This document shows, piece after piece, positions 1 through 14,000 of a stretch of 64,000 nucleotides of DNA (position 1 is the stretch's first letter; each line of letters opens with the position of its first letter). The notes below the pieces were generated by a model. It was given only the letters and a program-made list of their open reading frames with translations, was not told the origin of the DNA and made no database searches. Where the stretch lies: positions 166,791,226 to 166,855,225 of the forward strand of contig OV884011.1 of the NCBI GenBank assembly GCA_930367205.1. Direction: 5' to 3'. The translations under genes and the position numbers were made by a program. The stretch comes from Acanthosoma haemorrhoidale. Taxonomy: Eukaryota; Arthropoda; Insecta; Hemiptera; Acanthosomatidae.

Positions 1-283
1 CCTCAAAGAAAAAATCATAGGCTTAAGATTACACCATTTAATAAAAGCAAGCGAGAATCTTAGAGATCAATCTATATTTTTTTAGGGCCAATTCAAAAGT
101 ATTTATTAACAGAGAAAACGGGTTATAAGTTAAGTAGAGTCGCTGAACTATGTGACAAAACAGCATGCTCATCTATCATAATATAATCTTAAAAATAGTT
201 CATATTAATTATACATAAAACAAAGTAACTGGAAATCGTATTTTCAATTCAATATATTATTTTTTTATAATGACTGTTTTCAG

Positions 284-1494
284 TTAACAACAACAAAATT
301 CAAAGAAAGCCTACTTGCTCTCAAGTTCAGTGAAAAGCAGATTTTCATCCTGAACGAGTTCTACAGAGCCAAACAGACTGACATAAACAACACTCTCCTG
401 GCCGGCTCCGTTTGTTTGCCAATGTTCAAAAACCTCGAGTGGCGTCTACAGGCACAAGTATTTAACACATATCCAATTTTGTTTATGAGCACTTGGTCAG
501 AATTCTAGTGATAAATTCATTATTATAACTTAGTATTATTTAATTCTCACTTCATGTGTGATCAATCTATCTTTACCTTCAATGAGTATCATGTTCTGCA
601 TCTGTATGATCTTTATAAATATAACACTAATGAATACTTATCATCATGATCTTAATATAACAATCTGATTTTATGTTGTTTGTTTCAGAATGTTATTAAA
701 ACCAAGGGTTCCCCCACAAGTTACCCCACAGTTTGTACCCCATTTATGGCCGAAAGGCTAGGCTAATTGACAGCTACTTTCGATTAGTCATTGCTTTCTG
801 TTGTACAGATAGGATACAGGGAACTGCTAAATATCTAGATAGAATGAATTTACTCTCTATCCAGGGATTTGAACCCAGATCCTTCTATCATGAATTAGTT
901 ATGCTAACTAATACACCATATGAATGCCCATCTAACACTGTCAACTTGAGGCTCTGAAATGAATCCAACATGGTGAGATGACAAGTGAAGTTGCAAGAAA
1001 AGCTAAAGAGACTTGATATTGAGAAGACTAACTCAAGATAGAGCACCGTACTTAAAAAATTCACTAATACTACTAATACCTCCCTTACTTATAATGTAAA
1101 AGAAACTCTTTTGTAAGTTAAAAAATGTTTGTTGTAAAACGTATGTTGGCTTCATTTCAGAGCCTCAAAGTAACTTTAGCGAAATCGAAAACATTAATTC
1201 TATGATAATAAAATTGATTATATGTTTTGTGCTTGGATTAATTAAACCGATAACTGAGATAAAATGTTAAATTATTCTGTTGTACAGATAGGATCAAGGG
1301 CACTGCCCAATCAGCTGGAGCCGACAGCACTACTCAAGCTGTCGCTGGAGAAGAGTGAGCCTGGAAGTGTACTGCTTAGTGCTGGCCCATGCGAACTGGT
1401 AGCGGTCACTCAAGCCCTTGAGGCTGCCCTCAAGGAAGCAACTGCACCTCATGCTCGACGGGTCAACAGGAGGTTCTACTCTTCTGCATCATAA
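284..1494 (+). CDS. COMMD2: COMM domain-containing protein 2, C-terminal exons (partial at 5' end)
   Basis: Two coding exons, 284-457 and 1288-1494, join in phase 0; earlier exons lie left of the window. The first follows a tttcag acceptor and ends at CAA|gtattt; its translation ends in NLEWRLQAQ. The second follows tgtacag, begins IGSRALPNQLEP, contains LLKLSLEKSEPGSVLL and ends near ARRVNRRFYSSAS before TAA at 1492. The tract 'EWRL-Q...L..Q..P...LKL.L' followed by a helix ending in H-RRV matches the COMM domain end of COMMD2. COMMD proteins form a heteromeric ring within the Commander complex, which works with retriever and CCC in endosomal cargo recycling (family knowledge). AATAAA signals follow at about 1694 and 1741. 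The gene is convergent with NCAPG. The intron carries a tRNA-like repeat and a copy of the downstream exon boundary. Confidence 0.85.
845..945 (-). repeat. tRNA-like (SINE head) sequence in COMMD2 intron
   Basis: On the minus strand this stretch has a B-box-like GGGTTCAAATCCC and, about 40 bases before it, an A-box-like TAGTTAGCATAA. That spacing is as in a tRNA gene or tRNA-derived SINE. It cannot be folded convincingly into a complete tRNA here, so a SINE remnant is the better reading. Confidence 0.35.
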
Positions 1495-1740
1495 TCCCAT
1501 ATGAATGTTCTTTAGTGTATCATACAAATATTGTATGATTTGAACAATTAATATTGCAAATTAAAAAATTACGCAATAGTTAAATGATTTAAATTAAATT
1601 AAACTATGTATTACTTGTAATTTTATGAAAGCTTTCTAGCTGAAACCAGTCAGGCCTAAAACAGGTGTTTATCTAAAGATGAGATAACTGTAAAATAAAC
1701 ATTGTTGAATTCATTAAAAGTAACTAGGGAGCATGTAAAT

Positions 1741-1746
1741 AATAAA
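1741..1746 (+). terminator. Probable polyadenylation signal of COMMD2
   Basis: AATAAA lies about 250 bp after the COMMD2 stop codon; another AATAAA occurs at about 1694. Which one is used cannot be told from sequence. Confidence 0.45.
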
Positions 1747-2002
1747 ATATGTCCGTAATGTAATGATATACCAAATTAAATTAAGTAATATTTATTCCAT
1801 TCTTAACTTATTTAAAAATTACTAACATTAATAACAATAAGAATAACTTTAAAATATATTATATACAGTGTGATAAAGTTAATCAGTTTCGATCATTCCA
1901 CTCACTAGTCACAAAAAGCATTTTACATTATATACGTATGTATGTACATTATATGTAATGTATAAATTGAAAATCCATTACAAAAACAAGATATTTACAA
2001 TA

Positions 2003-2008
2003 TTTATT
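2003..2008 (-). terminator. Probable polyadenylation signal of NCAPG
   Basis: AATAAA on the minus strand (TTTATT on plus) lies about 28 bases after the CAP-G stop codon at 2036-2038. This implies a very short 3' UTR unless later signals are used. Confidence 0.4.
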
Positions 2009-2035
2009 TTTCCCTTTTCAATCAATATCTTATTA

Positions 2036-5000
2036 TTATTTCTTCTGTGATCTGAGCATTCTCCGTTTTGGTGGTGAAGGGGAGACCGAAATCTCTGACT
2101 CAGAGCTAAAAATATCAAATAAACAACATTTAGAATAAATTTACAGCAGCTCCCAACCAAACATTGGTGAGATCTCACAGTGTTTCAAAAGGAAAGCTGT
2201 CAAACACCCTAGTCATTTTTATTAATAATAATACTATGACTGTATATATACAGTATACTGATATAGAATTTACTGATTAAAGATGGTAATCATCACTGGT
2301 TTCTCTCATCAGAAATCTGCATTAGGTGCTGTGCTGCTAACAGAATTATGAGAGAAATCAGTGTCAATTACAAATGCTTTTCTTTATTAGCTTCATGGAA
2401 ACCTCATTTTCAATCGATCAGATGAATCATAAATTCATTAATATCCATCCACCCATTGGAGATTCTGTTTGTCAACTACTGTAATTATTAAAAATTGTGG
2501 GATCAATTCTACGACTAATAATTCATGATAATAAAAATAATACCTAGTTTCCTCTATGATCTTATCCGAGGAGTCTGTTTTTCTTCTAAAAATAGTAAAA
2601 TAAAAAATTAATAAAAAAATTCTTTGTAAAATATAAATAAATGAATGATGAACATGCACTTAGAAGTTATTCATTCAATCATCTTGTAGGAAGTGATTTC
2701 ATAGATTCAGTTAGTGGATTAGAGCCTCTTCAACACCTGGTAATGATATCTGTAAATAATATATCTTATCGAAACAATGAACTAAACTTAAATAGAGTAG
2801 AAGTAATTAATTCAACAGATTATTTAAGTCCTAATAATGTGACCAAACGAGGACAGTCAGTGCCTGACTCTTTCTCTTGTGTCTTAGTAGATCAGACACA
2901 GCTCGGCTTGGTAACAGCATTAGCACTTGATAGTGGTAGTGAAATATAAAATAATGATTTGTGGGCAGACGTTGATGAATAGTAACTCACAACCAGCTCA
3001 CACATACTATAGTATCTTGATATTCAGTACTTACTGACATCTTTTCTGTACTGATTGTTGTTCAGATTCATCTCCTGTAAAGGTGCTTTCCTCAGAATCC
3101 TGTAACGTAGAGTAAAAAAGAGAATTTTTTTAGTGTTTCACAATAGATGTCTAAATTTCAGAATCAGATTCTTTCTTCAGTCAGTTTCGTTCTTGACCGC
3201 TTTCCTTCAACAGTAGAATAGTAGTTGTGGAAATAAAGCATAAAGTCACAAGATAATCTTTTTCAAAATTTCTTCGCAAATCCATATAAGATTAAAGAGG
3301 TATTAAAAAAGATTATTACTTGAGATTATGAAAACATTCACCTCTTCATCTCGGTGGAACGACTTATGACAGACAGGGCAATTGTTGATATTAGTGAATG
3401 TTTGTACGAACCAAATTAGTATTCTAGCAAACACATTTGGTTTGAATTCCAAAAACTACCTTTGTTCACATTTTAAAATTTTGGCAATTAAAAAACTACA
3501 TAAATTTCAACTCTTGTAAAGGGTCAAACAGCTTTTTTGTACTTCGGTGTTTACAGAAGTAACCACTAAGATAGTTGGACCTCCAAAAATAGAAAATACA
3601 TTGTATTCTTAGTATAGTAGTCAATTAGTATTGGTAGAATTAGTGTTCTAACAATCACATTTGGTTAGAATTTCAAAAACAACCTTTGTCCACTTTTTTA
3701 AATTTTTTGTAATTAAAAAGCTACATCAAATTTGAGTCTTGTAAAGGACAGCTTTTATGTACTTCAGTGTATACAGAAGTAAACACTAAGATAGTTGGAC
3801 CTCCAAAAATAGAAAATACATTTGTTTTTGGATATCATTCCTAAATTGTAAGCCCAGCAGAAAAAAAAATAGGAATACGATACACTAGACAGGACAAGAG
3901 AACTTACGTTTGGCGATGTGTCAGCAACAACCTCCTCAAGGGGTGTTATGGCTGATGAACTGTTAGCCACGGCTTCAGGACTCTTCTGAGGGTTTGTATC
4001 CTGCAATTTATCTTTATCGCCTAACCTTGTTTCAGGCGTTTCTTCTTCAGTCACTTTGTTGGTTTCGTCATCTTTTTGTTTTGTCTTCAATTGAGCCATT
4101 TCTTCTCTGAATTTCTTTATTACATTTAGTGTTCTCCTTTCACTTGACCTTTTTTGCAGCCACTGAAAACAAAATAGAAAAGTTTCAATTTTCAGAAGAA
4201 AAAAAAAATGAACGTTAGTGAATTAAAATGGCAAAACTCAAGATCAAAGGGGTAATGGCTTCCCATTCCAATCCCTAAACCTTTCTGAAAGGTATAAGTA
4301 CAAAACTACAGAAAAACCTTGCCATATAAGACTTCACCGATTTCAGATTTGCATTTTACGTTTTAACTTATTAACTTACAATATTATTCTAATATTTTCT
4401 TATTTATTAATATGTTTTAATTATATATTCTTTCATATAATTTAAAAAACTTTATATTTATAACTTTAACATTATATCAGGGTTCTGTTAATAATTATAG
4501 GAAACTTCTGGCAAAAGGAATATTGGTTTTATTTAAACACATTGAATATATAAAAATTGATATACAAAAATAAATACGTACATAATTAAAGTATAATATT
4601 AAATCTAAATTTACGTAATTATACTGGCCAGTGTTCTTTGTGTTGATGTCTTCATGTGGTTCGGATCAGCATACTTGTTCTAATCTGCCGCGCGTGGTTC
4701 CAGACGTCTTTGTTGTCGCATCTGGTGAAAGTGAAAGTCAGACCTCGTGCACTACGAGGCCGGTAGCGTGGGTTGGTGGCTACCTTGGTCCTCTTCTGTC
4801 TGCTTCTGATGAACGAATGAATGTTTTTGTCCTCATGCCGGTTTCTCTGTACCTACCACTGCCTTCTTGACTCTTGATCTCTTTGGTTGTTCGGATACTT
4901 ATACTTTGCTTAATTTACGTAGTTTATAAAATAAATGTTTATATTAATTATGATATTATTTTTATTACAATTATTAATAATTAATATGACGGCAATAAAA

Positions 5001-8000
5001 CACGTTCATACTTTCATAGAAATGAATCACGGATCATTATTACGTTAGTCAATGCTCGCTAATTCCGAGTTTATTTAAACAAACACCATTAAAAATCATC
5101 ATTTTAAAATATCACAACAATATATTTTATTTTTTATAATACATCATCGCAATTTTTCATCTCTTTAATGTATTTATCTAGAGTATTACGTTATATAGTA
5201 AGAGTATTACTTATATTGGCCAGACAGTATTCATATATTTGCAATCAGGACTGTTACTTTTGGGGGGACAACTTAAATACCAGAAAAATGTTTAATTGGT
5301 TTTTATTTAATTTTAAAACAACTTCTAAATAAATGTTTTTATAATTTTTCGATACATATAGATTTGACTGTATTTATACCTCATCTGACTATATTAAGAC
5401 TTGGATGATCACAATTTTTTATGTTCACATAAATGAGATGATGTTATTTTAAGCAGAATAAGTTTAAATACTCACCTTAAAAAGCTTATGAGCTTGGGTT
5501 TCGAGACTTTGTGCCAGGAAGGTATCAGTCTCCTCGAGCTGAAGAGAGGACAATGTCTTGGTGAGCACTTGCTGCTGGATAGTTTCCAGCTTGATCTCAT
5601 TGAGGACAATGGAAGCCAGGCGAGCATGGTAGCTACCTTTTCCTTTCTGTACAAAATTTAATATCAGTCATTTAATTTTCAAAGCAAGAATGCAGCAGGT
5701 ATAGTTGCAAACTTTAAAATAGCCAGTTATTGATTAAAGAGAAAAACTAATGATAGGGTCAGGAGGCATAACAATCATTACGAATACACAAGTTATTGAG
5801 ATAAAACAAATATGCTTAGATTGTAGGGCTCACTTTGTCAAAAAGTTAATTTTTGTATTCAACTTCTCTAAAAGATGAACTTTGTTCCTACTTCAAAATT
5901 ATGTATAGCAAAATCTAGTGTATTTTAGTCAAATCCATAAAAAAAAAAAAAAAAATTAAAAAGGATGGGATAAAATTTGTTGGTAGCCTTTATTCCTGAG
6001 AACTTGGCTGTTATTTTTTTAGAAATATCCTTTATACTTTAATTGACATTTTTTTACAAAATAAAATTTGTTGATAATAATTATTAACAAAATTGTATTT
6101 AGCGAAATACATTTAATCAAAATTGAAGACAGAATGTGAAGAAAGAATATTGAACAAAACAATAACGGTGTGCTGCTCGAGCTTTCAGGTTAATTTCTTA
6201 AATAATTCATGGTATTTGTTTAACCATCTCCAACACTCAAAGACATCTTCTAAAAAAACAGAAAAAATATCTGAAATATTGAGCAAAGAAACCTTTAAAC
6301 AATGTTAAATTGACTTAAATGGTAATATTAAATCTACTTCTGACTTTTCTACTGCTATTTGTTCTAAACAAGAGAAAAACATTAAAACTTTAATTCTCAA
6401 GTAGCATTCCAGCTGTGACTAGTTAAAATTATTTGCACCTGTTTGTTGAAATATTTAAATTGAATGAGTAATTAGTGATAACCTCAAGCATGGATGACTT
6501 GTCGACTATGTCTGCTCTTAGGAGCGTGACGAACAGATTTGCAACTTTCATCGAGTCGATGTCTTCATCAATAAGCTCCTCAATGGCATGCAATGTTGGA
6601 GAGAAAGCTGACAGTATTATCTCCGATGCTCCAGTACGTTTGGAGAACACACTAAAGAACAAGCCCAGGGGTTGCCTGATGTATGGTTCCGAATCTACAC
6701 AAACGGACAAATATCTTATAATACCTTACATGTAGTAAAAAAGAAATTCTTTAAATAAAAAATTAAAAGAAAACAAAGGTTTAGAATAAAATTAGAGGGA
6801 ATAAAAAAACATCGAGTGAAAATAATAAAATGAACTAATAATTAGTAACTTAGAACAGGAAAGTTGTCTTTCATAATGATAATTACAAACTAATAAATTG
6901 TAATTTTATTTTTAAGAACAATTATTTTATATTTAAAATATAAAATAAATTATAAAAATTTTAAATTCAAAGCAACTGAATGTAACAGCAGGAAGTATGA
7001 GTAATTGGAACAGCTGAGAAGAACATTGGGACTGCAGTTGTTTATAATTGCATGAAAGAACAGTTGTTGAGAGAGGATATAAATGAGAGGTCAATTTGGG
7101 GTTTTTTTTAAAGAAGAGAGATGCTGATGATTTGTGTAGTTTCACGATGGTCAAACATATTTGACGACAGGGCCCTCATACTTTTTATTTCTACGTACAA
7201 CCTCACACCTCTTATTTCTTGTGTCACCTCGCAGCCTCCTAAACTACAAACGACTCTCCACAATGTTCCTGCTTAAATGTTATGTATGTCAAATAATGGA
7301 TGATGAAAAATTTATATGGAGGACACAACTTTAACATGATACATTTCAACAAATTTTAAAAGAAATTAATTAATTAATTTTAGATAAGAATCCCTTTATT
7401 AATATTTTATTCAATTAATATATGATAAAGTTCTCATTTTAGTAAGAAAATATAAATTTTAATATGATCAGGCCTTTTTAAAATAAGAAAATAAACTAGC
7501 AAAGAATTTATAAGTAATTTGATACTGAATTTAATTATTTATTATTTTTAATCTCTTAAGGTTGGGTCTTGACAACCAAATTTACATAATACAGTTACAA
7601 ATTATAGATATTGATTATATTAAACATACTTTCTGGAAGTGCACTGAGGTTTTACTCCAGTTCAAAAAGTGTCTCGTGTTATTCCAGAACTTCCAAATAA
7701 ATAATACTGTCTGCATCCTTCATGCTATCACAACCGTTGCGTAATCTACAAATATGTAAGCTAGGAGGGCCCACATCCTAAATGCGTAGTGATTATCTGT
7801 AAGCCGCAAAATAACTTCTTTAAAATAATAAGGCACTACGATATGTGTCTTCCTCTCACTTCTAGTACTAAAAATTCTAATGGTGTCTCTTCCCGTTCTC
7901 ATCACACATCTTCGCCTATCAGCTGGACCACACCCATTTAAAAGGTAGTCCCTGACAGCTGTCACTCTTTCCCCCTATTTTTTGAATTTCACAAACTTTT

Positions 8001-11000
8001 TTATAGTTTCTTTTCAATTCTTTTAAATTACTGCCTATCACAATAGTAGCAATGTAATCACATTTGAACAAACAGACTAGTCAGCAATCTTAAACTAGTT
8101 TTACAAATCCAATGTAATAATTATAGAAACTCTTTGAACCGAAACCTGTGTAACCATAAACTAAAATATACAATTTAATTCAACAATTATTTACAAATTA
8201 TTGTCCAGTATGACAACTGAAACCTTCATAAAAATAACATTACAATATGTTTTCTTACATTTATTATTCTTATCCTATAATGTAGAAAGTTTCTTTCTTG
8301 TTGCACTCAGACCTGTTCTGTCTGTATCATATGTCCTCCCTCCCAACACATCATAAATATTTCAATAATTGACTGCTCAGTTGTTCAATACAGAATTAAA
8401 ACCTGACAGAATGCTATTATAATTAAAATAAAATTGTTTTGACAAAGAATTATTGCTAACCAGAAGCTGAAGAGAACCAGAGGATGATGAGATGGGAGAG
8501 TACGATGTAGGAGTCGAGCCTTGAAGACAACAGTAGCTTACAGAGCCCCTCGCTCGCCTTGCACTTCACCTCCGTAACCTAAAAAAATAATAGAATAGAA
8601 TTATTTACAATATTTACTAATTTAGAAAATATAATAGAAAAAAAAGTCCTCTATAAATAATACGGTGCAAATAAAAATAAAGGGTATACCTCAAATTATA
8701 AAATATTTAAAAGTATCCCAGTAAATAAATAAATTGTTTGAAAAGTAAAAAAAAGTTACTATACACAATTAAATTTAGATAAAAAAAAAGGAAGAAAAAC
8801 AATTAGTGGTATATTGCATATTTGCAATATTGTATCCATGAGTTTATAAATATATTTGCTGAGAAATCAATGCAGTTTAAAACACACAATAAAGTCAAAT
8901 AATAAATAATCAGAAAAATGCAAAGTATTTTGTATGAAAAGTAAGAAACTATAGTAATAGTATGTTATTTATTGACCCCTCACACATTTATAATTTTGAA
9001 TCAATTTAGTAAATATACAAGAGATTCCAGCTCTAAGATAGAATATGCTTTGAAGCCAATAAAATATAAATTCAGTCATTTTTAAATTACGCTATGTGAG
9101 GATCTCCTTTTAACTCGACCACTACATAGAAATTTCTTTGAATTAATTAACCTAAATTATTTGTTGTTCTGTTTTAATGCTATATTGCTTCATGTTAAAT
9201 ATGTTTCAACCTTGTAGTTATTTTATCTAAATATCAGCTCTGAAGAACATAAAATGTCCATGTATTGTTGTGATATTTAGATGTGAGTTTGTGATGTTGC
9301 CTTTGATATAAATTCAAAATTAGTGGGCATAAAAGGGCGGTAAACGACCCGTGGATCATGGTTATGAATGTATGGACATTATTTGCTGCCGTCATATAAT
9401 ATTAATATTTGTCATAAATAATATCAATGATTAAAGTCAAATATTTTATTATTGTATTTGTTAACTTTAAAATAAGAAAAGTTAAAATATATGAGACAAC
9501 TGGCATTGGAAGAAAGAAGGATGAAAAAATCAAGGCAAGGCAAAAGACGAGTATAAAAAGTAGGAGAGAGCAGGAGGCAAGTCTTGTTCATTTTGACCAG
9601 CCTATAAACCTCAGATTAAATTAAAATAAACAATATATATAAAAACCATAACAATATATTATTAACAATTTGCTTTTATCATTGATTAAGATACAGTATA
9701 CTTTCTTTTTTATGTTTCTGTAACCGCCCCGACTAGGATCTTAGGAGAAAGTAGGGAAGGGTAACCAATTAAAAGGAATAACAAGTTTAAAGTTAAAGGG
9801 TGATTTAATGAACAAAAATTACAAGATTACCAGCTCTGACACAACTACGGAAGCTACTATTTAGCCACTACTAATTAAAATAAAATGTCATTCAATTCTA
9901 ATTCCAATACAAAATTTTAAAGAAAATAATACATCGCTCTTAACACATTTCTAACGTTAATTGATAAGTAAAGTCGGGATTTGACAGTCAGCCACATGCT
10001 CCATTTAGCTGGCAACTATGTTACAGACGGAAAAGAAAAGTCCACATACCTTTGATCCAGTCCGGTATCCTCATTGCCCCTACCATATGAATGGTTTGTC
10101 TCTCACTGAATCACTACCGTAACCTCTTCCAACCACACCGAAACACGGACTGACTGCTTTTTATTACTATCACCCTACTCGCGTGCGACCAGGGCGTGGT
10201 CGTCGTAAGTAGGGATGACTAAGGGCCAATAAACAAGGTTTGTTCAGGGTCGGGCCATGTTCCCACGGTTAAGTTCGTAGAACAAATAGGAGAGTGCTAT
10301 TAACTATCAGCTGTTTTCGTTACCTTCTGAGAACATCTTAGCACGTGCAGTCTCCTATTCCGCTTCATTACCAGGCCCTGAAGGCAAACGGTCGTCTGTT
10401 GGTTTCGTTATTCACCTTTCACAATCTAACAGTCCCAACAGACGCCGATCCTTACATTTCTTTAAATAATTTTCAATTCATTTATATCAATCAAACTAAA
10501 AAAAAAAACAAAAAAAAAAACATGAAGTTCACTGCTGAACATGCATTCAAAAGAAGCAAATGCAAACTTTTTTCAAACACCCTGCAATTATTACTTGGAA
10601 CTAAAAGTAAGCTTGTCAAACAAAGGATCGGAACCCATGATTTAGCTGTACCTGAGAAGGTAAAAATAATTTGTCTCAAAGCAAGAAAAGGTCAACAGAT
10701 TGAATTTTGTGCTTCCACCAAGAGGCTGATGTGAATGGCCAGTCAGGTACATAAAAAGACACATCTCGAAAGTCTGGATCGAAGTTGCAGTTTATTACTG
10801 ATGGAGTAGAAGTTTGGGCCAAGTTTGATGCCCTTCTTCAGACAAAAAAGGGTTTTGAAAGGACATTAGGATGAAGAGTGTGGAATATGGAAGAGGAACA
10901 GAATTCCGGAGAGTGGTGGAACGAACAAAAAAGGAACATTGAAATTCTGCTAGAAAAATGAATAATATTTATAAGCCCCAATAGTTATATATTGTTTCCA

Positions 11001-14000
11001 TAATATATGCTGACTGTTACATTATAAATTTTACACAACCAAAAGGGAGAAAATTAATCCAGAACCCTACACCAGGTCTTCTAGAAAATAGCATTAAATA
11101 GATATAACCAGTATTCCAAGGTCCTAGCCTTTTCATGAATGATCACAGTCGGTTTTGAACTCACATTTCTTACAGGGTAACTTAGCGCTTCCTTTCTTTA
11201 ATTTTTGGTCATTTACACCGCTTTGCTACAAAACACCTCTTCAAATAACATATGCTTAACCGCTATTAAGTCCATAGTAACTAATCTTCCAGTGACAACT
11301 AATGTAACTATTGTAATGTTATTTTTTACATCTAAAAATAATAAATTTGATTAGTTTGGTAAAGCAGAATAATTAAAATTTATTGAGTTGGTAAAATAAG
11401 ATTAAACAATAGGAGTTGTTTGGTCGTTTTCCCACAAGCAAAAAAAAAAAAGAAATATCGTCGAAGTAGGGAGAGGCCCGGAGTGGCTAGGCACCATGTA
11501 AGTAAAAATGATGAAAACCAGTAACGGAGATAAATTGTACCCAATAAGGAAGAACTAGAAACCACGAGATGGAGGAGGGGGAAGTTTGCTAGATAAGGAG
11601 CAGTCAAGACAGTTGTTTAGAGCCGTCTAGGAGAGAACAAGACAGAGACGGCTACTGTGGTAGTCTTCCGCAAGTAGACAAAAGTATCTAGATATGAGTT
11701 GTACCTGTCTTAAATTTTGAAAAGGTTCAACACTCTTGTGCAGGGCTGAAACGAGGACTGGATCACTGACACCGATGAAATGATTTCTTATCTCAAAGAG
11801 TTAAAAACTCATGTTTATGTAATTCACGACAATTACATATCTTTGCCGTTAGAGACAGTTAGAATCGCAATCCATGTTTTCAAAGTGAAGGGTTAGATTA
11901 TAAGGTTATTAATGTTAAAGGTAGTTGAGGCAAATTTAGGTCAAAGTACGAGTGTTTGTAATGTCAGAACCCAACCTGAGGTAATTAGTAAAAGAGTAAA
12001 TTCATAAATAAATCAGTGATTAAGAATGAGTTTTATTATTAACATATTGAAACCTCATACTAGCATTTGTTTGAAACGAAGATGTTACTTAGTACTTGAC
12101 CCTAAGAGGGTTAAGTAAGCATTTAAATTTAGGTTTTCATATCAGGTAAATTTATTATTAATATAATAATTTTTAATAAAACTAAAATTTATTTAACTCA
12201 AATATAACATAGCAATTACTAATTGTGATTTTGCTTCCACTCTTTTTATTAATTATCATCCCAAGAAAAAAAACCCCAGCCCTATCAACAAAATATTTCA
12301 TGACTAATAATGACAGCAGCCATTAGAAACATTTTTTTTGCCATTACAGTACATCAAAAGAATAAATTTACATAAAATTATGTTATATAACAATAATAAA
12401 AATAAACTATTTAAACACAGAAGCAAAATTGCACTTACGTTGCTCTTGAGCAGGTTAGTCAGGAGGGAGACCAATTGGCGAGTCACTTGGGTCTTTATCA
12501 TCTTGTCATTGTCGAAGTTCAGAGGTCCTCCCGACCTCAGCGATTCAGCTGAAACATTGACCAATAACAATAAATAAATAAACAACAAAATAGAACACTT
12601 GTGATTTATTTTAGAATTACCTATTCAATATATTTAACGTTAAAATTTAAATAAGAATAACAGCAAAATTAACAGGGTTATTTTGAATTTATGCTGCGAA
12701 CAGTGAATAAGAAAGAAATCTATGAGTCGAGACTAATATTAACTTCATATTTATTGTTTGAACAAATATTAACAATGATGTTAACAAAAATTGTAATGAT
12801 TATTTATTTACAATTGCAGCTTTTTTATATATGATACAGGGAATTTACCTCACATGGTGTGTTTGGATTGGTCCAATTATGGAGACGGAGATGATCTAGA
12901 AAGGCTAGTAACAAATAGTAACATCATTGTTAAAATTTGTTCAAACAATAAATATGAAGTTAATATTAGTCTATGGAAAAGTATAAATAGCCAATAACTG
13001 AAGCCTTTTTAGTTTAGAAGAGTTTTAACAATCATTGGCTATGTTATTAAACAAAGAAAGATTAATTATAACAAGTTTAATTATTGGAAAACAATGGTGG
13101 CCTGTAACCAAGGTAAAAGCAGGTTACACAATGTAATGCAAATAATCAACAATTAAATTATACGGGGTGTAGCCAATAATCATGTTTTGGGTATAGTCAA
13201 ACTCGTAATAAATAGACAAAGTAATAAATTTAATTTTCTAGTAAATTGTTTTATTAAAGAAATAGTAAAGCACACACAGGATAAATACAAACTGAAATAA
13301 CTAATATAGAAATATTCGTCTGAGATTACTATTACATAACTAAGATATTAATAATAAATTCACATAGAAATAGATAGTAACAGATGGAAAATTAATGAAA
13401 AGGAAAATAAACCTGCACCAAGTTTTTAATATATAAAAACATGCAACAACAAAATGCATTGTATAGAATCTAAAAGGAAAAAATATATTTTAGGGCTACA
13501 TATCATATCCATGTGATCTGGCTGACATTACACACTTTACCTGCACTTGGCGTAAAGGGTCTTGCACTACACAATTTGAAGAATAGCTGTAGAATTTAAA
13601 GTAACATAGGACGGGGAATATTTTACTATATTAAGACTCGGTATAGTAAACTATTTTAGTCTATTCAAATAGTTTATAATTGTTAACATGAGGATTTTGA
13701 TATGATGGTGCATTGAATCCTTTCCTTTCAAGTACACTCGAATTCCTGAACACTGAGATTTAAATTACTTTAATATATTAGTTTAAATGTAGTTTTTGTT
13801 AAAGTAAATATTTTCAATACCCATATAACTTAGATAGAAAATATTTTTCAATGAACACTTTAAATCGAATGAAGAAAAGTAATCATAAAAACCTAATCAT
13901 GTATAAAAATAGAAACATGTAATTTTCAACCATAATTACTTTTTAATTTAATTAAAATAACTAAAATTTAAAGTTTAACTTCGTCTTGCACTAGCGATTT

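Noticed and set aside
680..720. tttcag followed by AATGTTATTAAAACC as a COMMD2 exon
   Set aside because: The COMM domain is continuous from 457 to 1288, leaving no room for an additional exon.
2641..2949. Plus-strand 102-codon ORF inside an NCAPG intron
   Set aside because: No recognisable domain, low-complexity composition, and antisense to NCAPG; most likely chance.
4631..4870. Plus-strand 79-codon [19 protein letters not shown]...
   Set aside because: Lies wholly within repeat family A copy 1, has no counterpart frame in the other copies, and so is not a gene.
7720..7965. Minus-strand 81-codon ORF ([20 protein letters not shown]...)
   Set aside because: It looks protein-like and GC-richer than its surroundings, but no family was recognised, splice phase does not fit CAP-G, and it may be chance or an old mobile-element piece.
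9719..10340. Solo LTR with ttctg target duplication
   Set aside because: The inner ends do not form a TG...CA pair next to the ttctg words; kept only as an unclassified block.
10345..10734. Plus-strand 129-codon ORF with a poly-Lys stretch
   Set aside because: The Lys run comes from an A-rich tract and the rest matches no known family; inside an NCAPG intron beside a probable repeat.
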